Assembly: GCA_963736575.1 (NCBI GenBank)
Contig: CAVTPD010000003.1
Span: 1,054,001-1,118,000, forward strand
Direction: 5' to 3'
DNA from: CAVTPD01 sp963736575
GTDB taxonomy: Bacteria; Bacteroidota; Bacteroidia; Cytophagales; JAAEPT01
Length of the DNA: 64,000 nt
Shown piece after piece: positions 9,733 through 18,981 of the stretch. Both the position numbers and the translations under genes were made by a program. Each line of letters opens with the position of its first letter. Within the stretch, counting starts at the first letter, position 1. Under the pieces are notes generated by a model. That model made no database searches. It had not been told where the DNA came from and was given only the letters and a program-made list of their open reading frames with translations.

Positions 9733-11319
9733 TTATTTGGTGCTTAAATCATATTTACCCAAATATATGTCTTTATCACTTTTAGATTCACCTATAAAGA
9801 TGAACTGGTTACCATCATTAATTGGAATAATACTTTCTACATTATTGTATAAGAAGTAGTCTAGATTACCCAAATCTTCCAAATAAATAAACTCTTGTGT
9901 TGCCAAATTAATCTGCGCTAATCTAGGATAAAATTTAGGGGTAATAGTGGTTGTTTTTGTATTGTCCCAGTAATTGTATTCTACAATATCTTCAGAATGG
10001 TGAGGCTGAATAATAATAATATTCAATAATTTTTCTCCTGAATTAAATACTGTAAAACTAGAAGGTACCGAGCGCATATCGAAAGCTGAACCACCAATTA
10101 TAGCTTGTTTTTTAGCTGTTGATTCTACCGAATAATAGCCTTCTAGTTTAGCCTCTTTATTAAAATGAAGAAGAATCAGTTCGTCATAAACTTTAGATTC
10201 CTGAACCATTTTCCAATCCTGCATAGCCACAACAATGTCACCATGAGAAGTGGTTTCTATACCAATAAAATCGTATTTTTTACCGTTGTATTTAGGGGCT
10301 TTTTTCTCGCCTGGTGTAATAATAGCCTTATCATTAATTTGCTCATTGGTAGTTAATGCAACTCTTTTCAGTTTATCATTGCTATCAAAATGCACAATTT
10401 GGTAAGAATCAAATTTTTCTTGTTCCCAGTTGGTTGGCGTCATACCAATTTTCCCAACTTTACTTTCGTTACCGGGGCCTAAAATTGTTACGCCATTTTT
10501 AGACTCTACTAAACTCTGAATATTCCATTCACCAACTTTAGATTCAAAAGACTCTTTGGCAACTACTTTACCTGTTTCTAAATCAAACTTTAAATAGTAA
10601 TATTTGCTGGTTTCTTTGTTTTTTGGACCACCCATTAATTTAATTGGTGCCATAATAGCATACATGTGTTCTTCACCACCCCAAACAACAATTGGGTCAA
10701 ACTCATACCTTAGATCAAAAGTAACTTCAGAAACAATATCTAAGTTGGTATTCACTCTTATTACATGGAAAATGCCGGCTTGTGTTTTAACGTCTTTTGG
10801 TTTTATTTGGGGCTTCACTAGAATCATCACATCTCCGTTAACTAATTCCATTTGACCTTTAAAGTATAGTTTCCTATCGTCAGAATTTCTTAGTTTTTCC
10901 TTCTTAACAAGCGTTCTGGTTGTAATATATTGGCCTAAAAAACCAGACCATCTTCCTTTTACGTGTTCAATTCTACCAACAATTTTACCCATCATATTGG
11001 GTTCAATAGAAACCACATCCATTTCGTAGTTCTCTCCTCTGTTTTTTCCTTTTATTTTGGTTTTGGGTTCAACGCCCTCTTCGTCTGTAATTTTGTTTAA
11101 ATCATAGTCAAATAAGTAGTTGTGGTACTTGGTTTTTTTGTTGCCATCTCTGGTTACGTAAGTCAGTGAAAGTTCTTCTCGGCTATCGTCTTGTCTAACT
11201 ACAGACAAGTAACCTCTTGCGGCTTTATTTTCTATTTTTAATGTGGTTTCTTTTACGATCTTCTGAGAAAATGCAGCCAAAGAAAATAACAAACATACAG
11301 CAGTTAAAAGTCTTTTCAT
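9733..11319 (-). CDS. Secreted hypothetical protein
   Basis: 528 residues. A clear signal peptide (MKRLLTAVCLLFSLAAFSQ) is followed by a long beta-rich region with repeated strand-turn patterns, suggesting a beta-propeller-like or other all-beta periplasmic or surface protein. There is no T9SS sorting tail and no membrane helix. I do not recognise the family. Its stop codon is four bases from the start of the OmpA/PD40 gene, so they are almost certainly co-expressed, and this may be a partner or substrate of the OmpA-anchored complex. Confidence 0.75.
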   Translation of the reverse strand: MKRLLTAVCLLFSLAAFSQKIVKETTLKIENKAARGYLSVVRQDDSREELSLTYVTRDGNKKTKYHNYLFDYDLNKITDEEGVEPKTKIKGKNRGENYEMDVVSIEPNMMGKIVGRIEHVKGRWSGFLGQYITTRTLVKKEKLRNSDDRKLYFKGQMELVNGDVMILVKPQIKPKDVKTQAGIFHVIRVNTNLDIVSEVTFDLRYEFDPIVVWGGEEHMYAIMAPIKLMGGPKNKETSKYYYLKFDLETGKVVAKESFESKVGEWNIQSLVESKNGVTILGPGNESKVGKIGMTPTNWEQEKFDSYQIVHFDSNDKLKRVALTTNEQINDKAIITPGEKKAPKYNGKKYDFIGIETTSHGDIVVAMQDWKMVQESKVYDELILLHFNKEAKLEGYYSVESTAKKQAIIGGSAFDMRSVPSSFTVFNSGEKLLNIIIIQPHHSEDIVEYNYWDNTKTTTITPKFYPRLAQINLATQEFIYLEDLGNLDYFLYNNVESIIPINDGNQFIFIGESKSDKDIYLGKYDLSTK

Positions 11320-11414
11320 TATTGAGGTTGAAAGGTTAAGCGATCAATATTGTTGCTTTTACTTTTTGCTCAAACTGAAAAGACCCTTAGGTTGTCTTGA
11401 TTTACAAATTGATA

Positions 11415-11458
11415 CAAAATAAGTGTTTAAAAGGGCGGTTATAGGGCTTTTAAACACT
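11415..11458 (-). terminator. Hairpin terminator after the LamG/T9SS gene
   Basis: Perfect 12-bp inverted repeat (11422-11433 with 11447-11458), beginning at the stop codon of the upstream minus-strand gene. On the minus strand the stem is followed by TATTTTG, a short T-rich tail. Confidence 0.65.
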
Positions 11459-14088
11459 CATTGAACTATGATTTTCTTAACAATGGATGTGTTTTTCGTA
11501 TTGATTTCTAAAAAATAAATGTCTTTGGGAAGTCCATTAATTTCTATTTTACTTGATGAAACAGGTGCCTTTTTAGCTAAAACAAAGCTTCCGGAAGTCT
11601 TATATAGTTTAACCTTAGTAAGGCCTTCACCTTCTATAAAAAAGGAACCGTTTGTGGGATTAGGGTAAACAGAAATTCTTGTATTTTTTTCTGAAACTGG
11701 TGCAACAATAATTTTAGACTGCTCCTTTTTTCCGTTAAAGTTTACGGCCGAAATTCTAAAATACACCATTTCTGAATAAGGCTTAGAAGAATATTTTCTG
11801 CATTTAGAAGGAACAGAATCTAGTTGAGTAAATTGTTGGGCATCTGTACTTTTTTCTATACTGAAATAAGCGGTATTTTTGTTGTCTTGAATTGACCAAA
11901 ACAACTTAAGAATATCGGTTTTAGTAGTAAGGTAAAAATCCAAAAAGTGTATAGGTAAAGGAGAAACGTTAGAGGCTATTATAAACTGACTAAAACTTTC
12001 TATTTCTGAAAACTGAACTTGTCTTTTAGAGTTGGTAAGAATAACGCTATTGGCGGCACTTTTATATTCTGTCCAACCGCCCACTGCATTTGATTTTCTT
12101 TTGTATAAAAAGTATGCTGAGGTATCGGTAGTAGTCATGTAATCTTCAGGAAAATCAAAAGCCATTTTAGCACTCAAATCAGAATTATTCCCATAATTAT
12201 CTACTATCCAAACACCGTCATTATAGGTTAATCCTTTCGGTTGTAGATTAGGTTCTTCTTCTACAAAAGAAATAATAACATCACCGTTGGGTAATGTTCC
12301 TGAAAAAGAAAGCTGTAGGCTATGATCTTCTACAGTTGAATTTATAAAATAATTACTGGCTGCATTAACAGTAATGTTTTGGGAAACCCCATAAGAAACA
12401 GGTGCTTCAGATTCATTAATATTCACAGAAGAACCATAAATAAGTTTTGTGCCAGAAATAGGCTCCGTTGTTTGTAGGTTATTGAATTGATAATAATGTA
12501 GTAGGTTTTCGTTTTCAGCAGATTGTGTTAACCTCATATTAGAACGAATTTTTTCTATACTTAAAGGTGTTTTCCAAACTTGAAGTTCTTCTAAGCGTGC
12601 ATTTAACGGACCAATAATTATAGTATCTGTTGTGTTAAACAAAAAACTACCAGACCAACTTTGTTCTAGTTTCCCATTCAGAAACAAAGAAAATTGATTG
12701 GTGGATTTTTGCAGAACAATATGATTCCAACCCATGCTAGAAACCGTATCTAAAGACGTTACCGTAGTTCCTGTTAATTCTGAACGAATGCTTTTATCCG
12801 CATTTAAGGCCAATAATATATTTCCGTCTTTTGTGCTTAAGATTTTTTGTCCCGAAAGAGGCATTTCTGGTTTAATCCATAAACTAATGGCAAACTCATT
12901 TTCTAAGGAATCATTAAGCCAAGTCATTATTACGGAATCTGAATTCAGTTGAAGAGCATTTTTCCTGTACCGCTCTATTTTTCCATATACATTCTTAAAA
13001 CCTGGGGTAGCAAATGTCTCTGTAAAATCATCTGGGTCTACATCGGTATCAATGCCGTTTGGTATGCGGGCTACACTTTCGTCTAACATAGTTGAAGAAT
13101 TTCCGTTTGGAGCATTACTAGCATCCAAACGAACTTGGTCTATGGTTTCACCAAAAGCATTTTTTAAAATGAATTCTCCCGTATTTAGCAATTGTCTGGC
13201 AGAGCCGTTTACATTAGCCAAGAGCAAATAATCGCCTTTACCGGTTTTATAGAAAGAACTTCCTTCGGTATTAGAAAGGTATTTAGAAAACTGAAAAGCA
13301 CCTGTGTCGCTTAAGTCACCAATTATATTGTCGGTAGAGCTTAACTGTATCTGCCAACGCGCTAAGTTTAAATTATCTTCAAGAATGTATAATTCAACCC
13401 AATCGTCTATGCTAGAAAATGTACCTATAGAATCGGCCAGATAAGTATAATTAGCGGCACTCCAATCCCTTATGCTTTCTGTTACTAGTTCATTAATAAC
13501 AACTTTTCCTCTTTTAGAATTAGCAGTGCCCGGTGTTGCTCTTGTTTGAGTGAAATCATAAGCGTCATTATTTGTGTTTTGCCCATCTGGTATTCTGGCA
13601 ACAGCTTCATCTAATGCCGACGAACTATTACCTAGTGGGGCAGTTGAAGGATCACTGCTTAGACTAACTTCATCTACTAAATTTCCCAAATTGTCTTTTA
13701 AGCGAATGGTAATGGTGTTACTCATAGAACCCGTACTGCGTACATTGCCCAACACTAAAAAATCCCCCGAATCTGTATCTATAAATGTTCCGCCCGAAGA
13801 AGAAATGTACTTAGAGGTTTGAAAAGCGCCCGTATCAGAAAGGTTGCCAATTACATCTGTTCCATCTAATAATTCTATGGTCCAAGAACTTAAATCTAAG
13901 CCATTTTCTAGAATCAAAAGCTCCAACCATTCATCCACATCAGTTACATTGACTTCACTTGTGGTTTCTGAATAATTAGAAGTACTATAATCAAATTTAG
14001 GTTCGGTAACTACTTCATTAATGACTACTTGCTGGGCATTAAGGCTTAAAAACCATGCGCAGCAAAAAAGAGTGCTGAAAAAACGCAT
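11458..14088 (-). CDS. T9SS cargo protein with two lamin-tail-like domains and a LamG domain
   Basis: 876 residues from the ATG at 14088; an upstream GTG at 14118 would put ten residues before a good signal peptide (ends at LNAQQ) and is less likely. Two homologous repeats follow (about 20-195 and 200-370), each opening with VVINE.VTE and containing DEW/DDW.EL.IL, NLSDTGAFQ.SKY and a closing ARIP.G...T..DFT.T.ATPG: lamin-tail-like domains. A LamG/concanavalin-like region (about 390-560) and a C-terminal type A sorting domain (SVYPNPTNGSF ... KKIIVQ) complete it. Probably a large surface-displayed or secreted adhesin; substrate unknown. Confidence 0.85.
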   Translation of the reverse strand: MRFFSTLFCCAWFLSLNAQQVVINEVVTEPKFDYSTSNYSETTSEVNVTDVDEWLELLILENGLDLSSWTIELLDGTDVIGNLSDTGAFQTSKYISSSGGTFIDTDSGDFLVLGNVRSTGSMSNTITIRLKDNLGNLVDEVSLSSDPSTAPLGNSSSALDEAVARIPDGQNTNNDAYDFTQTRATPGTANSKRGKVVINELVTESIRDWSAANYTYLADSIGTFSSIDDWVELYILEDNLNLARWQIQLSSTDNIIGDLSDTGAFQFSKYLSNTEGSSFYKTGKGDYLLLANVNGSARQLLNTGEFILKNAFGETIDQVRLDASNAPNGNSSTMLDESVARIPNGIDTDVDPDDFTETFATPGFKNVYGKIERYRKNALQLNSDSVIMTWLNDSLENEFAISLWIKPEMPLSGQKILSTKDGNILLALNADKSIRSELTGTTVTSLDTVSSMGWNHIVLQKSTNQFSLFLNGKLEQSWSGSFLFNTTDTIIIGPLNARLEELQVWKTPLSIEKIRSNMRLTQSAENENLLHYYQFNNLQTTEPISGTKLIYGSSVNINESEAPVSYGVSQNITVNAASNYFINSTVEDHSLQLSFSGTLPNGDVIISFVEEEPNLQPKGLTYNDGVWIVDNYGNNSDLSAKMAFDFPEDYMTTTDTSAYFLYKRKSNAVGGWTEYKSAANSVILTNSKRQVQFSEIESFSQFIIASNVSPLPIHFLDFYLTTKTDILKLFWSIQDNKNTAYFSIEKSTDAQQFTQLDSVPSKCRKYSSKPYSEMVYFRISAVNFNGKKEQSKIIVAPVSEKNTRISVYPNPTNGSFFIEGEGLTKVKLYKTSGSFVLAKKAPVSSSKIEINGLPKDIYFLEINTKNTSIVKKIIVQ

Positions 14089-14156
14089 AAATAAAATATT
14101 TAAAAAGGTTATGCGCACTAATTTAAAAAAATCTGTAAACCCTACCTCTTAATCTT

Positions 14157-14164
14157 TAACTTTG
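14157..14164 (+). promoter_or_regulatory. Probable -7 box (TAACTTTG)
   Basis: An exact match to the Bacteroidota -7 consensus TAnnTTTG, ending 18 bases before the ATG at 14183. This gives a short leader and argues against the upstream TTG at 14162 as the start. No convincing -33 TTG is seen. Confidence 0.55.
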
Positions 14165-14182
14165 TTGCAAACCTTTAGTAAA

Positions 14183-14566
14183 ATGCCGGGATTAACTGTA
14201 AAAGAAGCTTTTGACGATTATAAATATTTGCTTGAAAGCGGTGAAACGCTTAAAGCTATGGACTTGTTTTATGCCGATAAAATTGTTCATATAGAAAACA
14301 GTAGCGAACCGTTAGTGGGTAAAGATTTCTTAAACAAGACAGAAATTGAAAACCAGAAAGACTTAAAAGACATAACATTTGAAGTAAACAATGCTGTTAT
14401 TGATGAAGAAAATGGCAAAGTTTGGGGAGAAATGATTATGAAATTTAAATACAAAGGCGGCCCCGAGAGTCTATTGAAAGAAGCTTTTTACCAAGAATGG
14501 GAGAACGGAAAAATTAGATTGATAAGATTTTATTATTACGGAATTGAAGAAATAGAAGAAGAATAA
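14183..14566 (+). CDS. SnoaL-like/NTF2-fold protein
   Basis: 127 residues from the ATG at 14183 (the TTG at 14162 overlaps the promoter). The order is that of the NTF2/SnoaL cone fold: N-terminal helices (VKEAFDDYKYLLESGETLKAMDLFYADKIV), a loop with EPLVGKDF, then four strands ending WENGKIRLIRFYYY. Members include small ketosteroid-isomerase-like enzymes and ligand-binding proteins; no catalytic set can be assigned, so the substrate is unknown. Divergent from the LamG/T9SS gene, 94 bases away, and convergent with the nucleotidyltransferase gene. Confidence 0.75.
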   Translation: MPGLTVKEAFDDYKYLLESGETLKAMDLFYADKIVHIENSSEPLVGKDFLNKTEIENQKDLKDITFEVNNAVIDEENGKVWGEMIMKFKYKGGPESLLKEAFYQEWENGKIRLIRFYYYGIEEIEEE

Positions 14567-14597
14567 CGGTTTCTTTTACTCTGAAAAAATAACTATT

Positions 14598-14623
14598 AGG
14601 AGGCCATTAAGCCTCCTTTTTTG
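14598..14623 (+). terminator. Rho-independent terminator after the SnoaL-like gene
   Basis: Stem AGGAGGC/GCCTCCT with a six-base loop, followed by a T-run on the plus strand. It separates two convergent genes. Confidence 0.85.
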
Positions 14624-14626
14624 TTT

Positions 14627-15520
14627 TTACATGGGAAATTGTGGTCCAAATATTTCTCTCCATTTAATAACTGCTTTTGAAACATCTTCCGATTGTAAGT
14701 CAATTGCTTTTAAGGCTATGTCATAAGACAATGCTGCTTGTTCTTCAAAAGGACCTCTGCGGTAAACCTTATCACCAGAACCAGGTGCCGACCAATATTC
14801 TTGGTTAGGGTCTTGGGTTTTTAGAAATTCAAAGAAATCGCGAATCATCCAATCGTAATAGGTGGTAGTGCATTTTTTGTTTTTATACCCCATCATGAAG
14901 TCGTAAGCCAAGGTGTCTATCAAAAATCCATTAATTGGAATTTTCCATACATCCCGCCAAATTTTTATCATTCTGCAAAGCCTAGTTAGGTTTTTGTTGC
15001 ATTCGCTAACATCGGCATTTATAATGGTTCGCATTTCAGGTTTTGGGTTGGTTTTGTTCCAAACACCACCGCCATTAGAATCCGGATAAGTATAACTTCC
15101 ATCTTCATTAAGAAAGGCAGGAAACATTTCAAAACAAATCCATTTTGTGAAATCTAGCCTAACCACTTGCCCGTCTGACCCTAAATAAGTAGTTGGAAAT
15201 ATTTTACGTACAGATTCTTTTACGGCTTCTCTTAATGGTGTTTGTCCTTGGTACTCTGGTGTACTGTACTTTGCAAACAATTCTGGCGGCAAGACAAAAA
15301 GCATATCAATATCATCTACATCAATAGCAGTTCCCCTACCGTATGAGCCTAAATAAACGCTATGTGCTGTCTCCGAATCTAAACTATAAAAGTCTTTGTT
15401 CAGTTGTTTAGTAATCTGTTTAAACGCCGTGGACACACCATTTACAAGCGATTGAGGTATTCTTAAATCGGAACAAAAAAGCTGAAACTTTTCTCCAATT
15501 GGTCGATCATATAAACCCAT
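14627..15520 (-). CDS. CD-NTase (cGAS/DncV-like, SMODS) nucleotidyltransferase, no adjacent effector
   Basis: 297 residues. The polymerase-beta-type active site is plain: GSYGRGT at 58-64, then the acidic pair Asp70/Asp72 in DDIDMLF, and a third carboxylate Asp123 in RLDF. The C-terminal helical half (CNKNLTRLCRMIKIW, IDTLAYDFM, YYDWMIRDFFEFL) matches, from memory, the CD-NTase/SMODS family that makes cyclic oligonucleotides in CBASS anti-phage systems; the overall form is most like enzymes found beside four-helix membrane (S-4TM/SLATT) effectors. Here no effector, Cap2/Cap3 or HORMA/TRIP13 gene is nearby, so an immune role is inference. It could also signal in normal physiology. Confidence 0.85.
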   Translation of the reverse strand: MGLYDRPIGEKFQLFCSDLRIPQSLVNGVSTAFKQITKQLNKDFYSLDSETAHSVYLGSYGRGTAIDVDDIDMLFVLPPELFAKYSTPEYQGQTPLREAVKESVRKIFPTTYLGSDGQVVRLDFTKWICFEMFPAFLNEDGSYTYPDSNGGGVWNKTNPKPEMRTIINADVSECNKNLTRLCRMIKIWRDVWKIPINGFLIDTLAYDFMMGYKNKKCTTTYYDWMIRDFFEFLKTQDPNQEYWSAPGSGDKVYRRGPFEEQAALSYDIALKAIDLQSEDVSKAVIKWREIFGPQFPM

Positions 15521-15766
15521 ACGGACAATATTTAGAGTGCTAGAAGATTAAGAATGTTTGTTATCAAATCACGGATAAAAACATTCGTAAGACTTAAAAT
15601 ACAGTTTTTAAGTTTTTTTTGAAATAAAAAGCTACGGTTATTTTCAGTAGTACTACTTAAATAGAACCATTCAATATTCCTGTAGAAGATAAAATATACG
15701 CTTAAAAAGTGTTATTTAGTGTGGTATTTAAAAATTATGCTATTGCAGACGATCTTTTAAAGCTAT

Positions 15767-17173
15767 TTACAAACGTGTAATTTTAAACTGTTTTTGTTGA
15801 TTTCCCTGTTTGATTATTACTATATACACTCCAGAAGAATAACTACTTAGATCAATTGTAGAAACATTGTTTCCTTTAAAAATTAATTCGCCGTTCATAT
15901 TAAACAACTCAATTGAATAGTTCTGTCCGCTGGGAGTATTAATTGTTATTTTTTCAGAAGTAGGATTAGGGTATACGCTTAATTTTTCAGTCCCAAATTC
16001 AAAGTTTTCATCTGAAAGAATCACCCCGTTTTCAACCCCATTTATTTTATAACCTATGACATCATTGGCGTAACCAACATTCGTTGATAAATAAGTTGGC
16101 CACCCAGCATCAGGAACTTGATCAAGTACACAATTGACGGTATCAATATAAAGACCTTGGTAATTGTATGTTGCTGTATAGGTGGTATGATTTCCTTCAA
16201 TTTCTATAGTTAAAGAACTAAAGTGATTTATATCATTATCGGTAATACCTTTTCCAGTTGAAAAAAGATTGTATACGTTGCTGTTTATGTATATATCCCA
16301 TTTCGATTTGGTATACCAATCTGATACATTATCAATACTTTCAAACTGCATGTCCTTATCAAGAAAAGTTCTTTGGTAATTATAATAAACAGAATCATTA
16401 GAATGATATGCATGGGTGATAGAGTCAATATAATAACCTTGTAATCCCCAATATTGAATGTCTGTTGAATAGGGTTCATTATAAATTTGCTTATAAACTA
16501 CATCCCCCGCATTTAAGTGGAAGTAATCTTTAAACTCAGGTTTGGTAAATCCTTTTTCAATTCTAGCATTTTCATAACCAGCTAATTCATAATCTTCAGA
16601 TGAAATAGATGAACCCATATAGACTACAAAAGGAACAAACCTTATAAATCCGTAATTTTTAGAGAGTACAAATTCCTTGTCGCCAATAAGTGAATTTGTA
16701 ACGGAAAAGGTTTTGATGGAATCGGTTTGTCCAAAAACATCTTGTACTCCTTTACTAATGCATTCTATGGAAGTGCCATCATGAGTTGTCCAAGACTCAT
16801 TAACTTTTGCCCAAGGTTTAAAAAGGAAAGTATCGGGCTCAGCTTCATAACCATGGATAAATAATACGGAATCGTTTCGTTTAATTAAACTATCAAATTC
16901 TATATATCTATAATAATCACTATCATATAAATAAGTCTCTGATAATTGCTTTTTGCATTTACCAAGCAAAATTGATTTAGAATCAAAATACCATTTGGTT
17001 TCTGTGTTGGTGGTAACCACAGAATCCATAATAATATTTTTAATGGTATAAGATTGGTCAAAATTTAACTGTTTGTAATAACTCAGTTGGTCTTCTACAA
17101 AGGGATTCCAGTTTTGTGAAAATCCAGAAAATGCGTTCAAAACTAAAAGAAGACTAAAGATTAACCTTTTCAT
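15767..17173 (-). CDS. T9SS type A sorting domain protein
   Basis: 468 residues from the ATG at 17173; a TTG-type start seven codons earlier would weaken the signal peptide (MKRLIFSLLLVLNAFSGFSQ). A large beta-rich body with no catalytic motif that I recognise is followed by the conserved type A sorting tail at the C-terminus (LSVYPNPTSEKITI, then IELFNMNGELI, SGVYIVIIKQG and KQFKITRL). The protein should be exported by Sec and then cross the outer membrane through the T9SS. The adjacent hairpin at 17222-17260 belongs to the gene upstream. Confidence 0.85.
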   Translation of the reverse strand: MKRLIFSLLLVLNAFSGFSQNWNPFVEDQLSYYKQLNFDQSYTIKNIIMDSVVTTNTETKWYFDSKSILLGKCKKQLSETYLYDSDYYRYIEFDSLIKRNDSVLFIHGYEAEPDTFLFKPWAKVNESWTTHDGTSIECISKGVQDVFGQTDSIKTFSVTNSLIGDKEFVLSKNYGFIRFVPFVVYMGSSISSEDYELAGYENARIEKGFTKPEFKDYFHLNAGDVVYKQIYNEPYSTDIQYWGLQGYYIDSITHAYHSNDSVYYNYQRTFLDKDMQFESIDNVSDWYTKSKWDIYINSNVYNLFSTGKGITDNDINHFSSLTIEIEGNHTTYTATYNYQGLYIDTVNCVLDQVPDAGWPTYLSTNVGYANDVIGYKINGVENGVILSDENFEFGTEKLSVYPNPTSEKITINTPSGQNYSIELFNMNGELIFKGNNVSTIDLSSYSSGVYIVIIKQGNQQKQFKITRL

Positions 17174-17221
17174 AGGATAAAAGTTTGGTAACAATTGTTA
17201 AAAGTTAGTCTTTTTTAATAA

Positions 17222-17260
17222 AATTATTTAGAAGCCAGAAAATTTAATTTTCTGGCTTCT
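17222..17260 (-). terminator. Hairpin terminator after the PNPOx-like gene
   Basis: Perfect 13-bp stem (17230-17242 with 17248-17260) and a five-base loop, just past the stop of the gene at 17267. On the minus strand it is followed by AAATAATTTT, an A/T-rich rather than pure T tail. Confidence 0.65.
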
Positions 17261-17266
17261 GTATAT

Positions 17267-17770
17267 TTAAGCTATTTCTCCTTTAACACCAACTTCAGCA
17301 CCGTTGCCGGTTATGGAACCTACAATCAGCTTAGTGAAAGATATAAAACGGTTGTTTTGGGTGTCCCAATAATACGAATCTTTAGGAACTACTTTAATTA
17401 ACGTAATGCTGGGATCATCTTTCCCATCAAACCAATTGTTGGCCATAGCACTCCAATATTTTTCAATCTTTTGTTGATCTCCTTTTATGATGGTGGCTTC
17501 ACCATAAACGCTTAAATATTCGGCAGCGTTGTTTTTAGAATAAAACAGCTGTACTCTATTATCCTGATTAATATCTATGTTTTTATCACTACCATCTTTG
17601 CTAATGAACCAAAGGTTTCCTTCGTTATCAATTTCGGAAGTGGCCATTGGTCTGGCTGAAAGTGGAATTTGAGAAAGATTAGTAGTAAAAAGACAAATGC
17701 TAATATCTTCTATTAGATCTTTTAATTTTGCTTTACCCGCTTCATGGGTTAAGTTTTGAATATCGCTCAT
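17267..17770 (-). CDS. Pyridoxamine 5'-phosphate oxidase-fold (general stress protein 26-like)
   Basis: 167 residues. The sequence has the split-barrel FMN/F420-binding layout of small stress proteins related to PNPOx: LIEDISICLFTT, then PLSARPMATSEIDNEGNLWFIS, NRVQLFYSK, YLSVYGEATI and VVPKDSYYWD. Proteins of this class (such as B. subtilis GsiB-group YdaG/general stress protein 26) bind flavin and are linked to oxidative stress; true PNPOx activity is unlikely given the size. Single gene with its own terminator, divergent from the outer-membrane protein at 17885. Confidence 0.85.
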   Translation of the reverse strand: MSDIQNLTHEAGKAKLKDLIEDISICLFTTNLSQIPLSARPMATSEIDNEGNLWFISKDGSDKNIDINQDNRVQLFYSKNNAAEYLSVYGEATIIKGDQQKIEKYWSAMANNWFDGKDDPSITLIKVVPKDSYYWDTQNNRFISFTKLIVGSITGNGAEVGVKGEIA

Positions 17771-17884
17771 AGTAATTTCATGTTTAGTTTCTATTCTTTT
17801 AACTATTACTAAACTTCTCTAGTTCAATTTTTTAAATACGGAATTATTTTCTGTTCAAAATTGTAGATGTGGGAACGCTATTCT

Positions 17885-18964
17885 ATGAAAAAGGCCTTTC
17901 TTATTCTCTATTTCTTGCTATGCATAAGCCCTGTTTTTTCGCAAAAAAAGGAAATAGATGTAAGCATACTTCCTATTATTTTTTATCTGCCAGAAACTTC
18001 TTTAGGACTAGGAACAACGGTGATCTTAACTCACAATACAAAAGATAGAGATAGTACAGAGCATAGATTTAAAAGAAATTCAAACATTCAACCCAGTTTT
18101 GCTTACACGCTTAAAAATCAACTATTGTTTTATATACCTTATGAATTATATCTAAAAGATGGAAAATACCGAATAGATGGTGAATTGGGGTATTACCGTT
18201 ATTTCTATAATTTTTATGGAATAGGACCAAACAGTAAAATTGAAAATAAAGAAACGTATGATGTTAATTTCCCTAGAATTAGAATCAATGCATTAAAGGG
18301 AATAACCGAAAAGCTTTTTGTAGGAATTAACTACCGTTTTGATCTTTACGATATAGTTGGCTTAGAACCAAATGGATTAGTGGAGGCATTAACGATACCT
18401 GGAAAACAGGGCGGCGTTACATCTTTAATTGGTCCTTTAATCCGGTACGATAGCAGAGACAACAACTTCTATCCCAGAAAAGGCTATTATGCTACCTTAT
18501 CTACCAGCAGTAGCTTTAAAGCTATTGGTGCAACTTACAATTACAGTACAGTAGAATATAGCTTTAGCACCTATAAAACTTGGGGCGGTGATAAGACCTT
18601 AGCAGCAAATTTTACAACTGGCGCAACTTTAGGGGCAGCTCCGTTTTACGAATATTTTTATATAAGTAGCCCTAAAAGATCAAGAGGTTTTAATGACCGA
18701 AGGTATATGGATAGGAATCTTTTATTGTTCCAGTTAGAATATAAAATGCACATGATCTGGCGTATAGATGCAGTTGCCTTTGGCTCTTTAGCTTCTTTAG
18801 ATGGCAATTGGTTAACCAATTGGGAGTTTAATAAAGCCAAAACCGCCGGTGGACTTGGAATTCGATTTAAGCTTATTAAAGATCAGGAAATCCGTCTACG
18901 TTGCGACGTTGGTTATGCTGAAGATCAATTGAATTTTTACATTACTATTGGGGAAGCTTTTTAA
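17885..18964 (+). CDS. BamA/TamA-like (Omp85, surface antigen) outer-membrane barrel
   Basis: 359 residues from the ATG at 17885; an ATG six codons upstream (17867) leads into the same signal peptide and is less likely. The signal peptide ends at VFSQ. The rest is a beta-barrel resembling the C-terminal bacterial surface antigen (D15) domain: ETSLGLG, LIGPLIRYDSRDNNFYPRKGYYATL, and a gated loop with KRSRGFNDRRYMDRNL, where the (V/I)RG(F/Y)-type motif appears as SRGF. No POTRA domains are present, so this is a short Omp85 relative, role unknown. Convergent with the Fe-S gene, 17 bases apart. Confidence 0.8.
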   Translation: MKKAFLILYFLLCISPVFSQKKEIDVSILPIIFYLPETSLGLGTTVILTHNTKDRDSTEHRFKRNSNIQPSFAYTLKNQLLFYIPYELYLKDGKYRIDGELGYYRYFYNFYGIGPNSKIENKETYDVNFPRIRINALKGITEKLFVGINYRFDLYDIVGLEPNGLVEALTIPGKQGGVTSLIGPLIRYDSRDNNFYPRKGYYATLSTSSSFKAIGATYNYSTVEYSFSTYKTWGGDKTLAANFTTGATLGAAPFYEYFYISSPKRSRGFNDRRYMDRNLLLFQLEYKMHMIWRIDAVAFGSLASLDGNWLTNWEFNKAKTAGGLGIRFKLIKDQEIRLRCDVGYAEDQLNFYITIGEAF

Positions 18965-18981
18965 AATTCTCCTACCAAGAA

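Noticed and set aside
15521..15766. A hidden effector gene beside the nucleotidyltransferase
   Set aside because: The 246-base gap shows only AT-rich DNA with frequent stops in all frames and no protein-like stretch.
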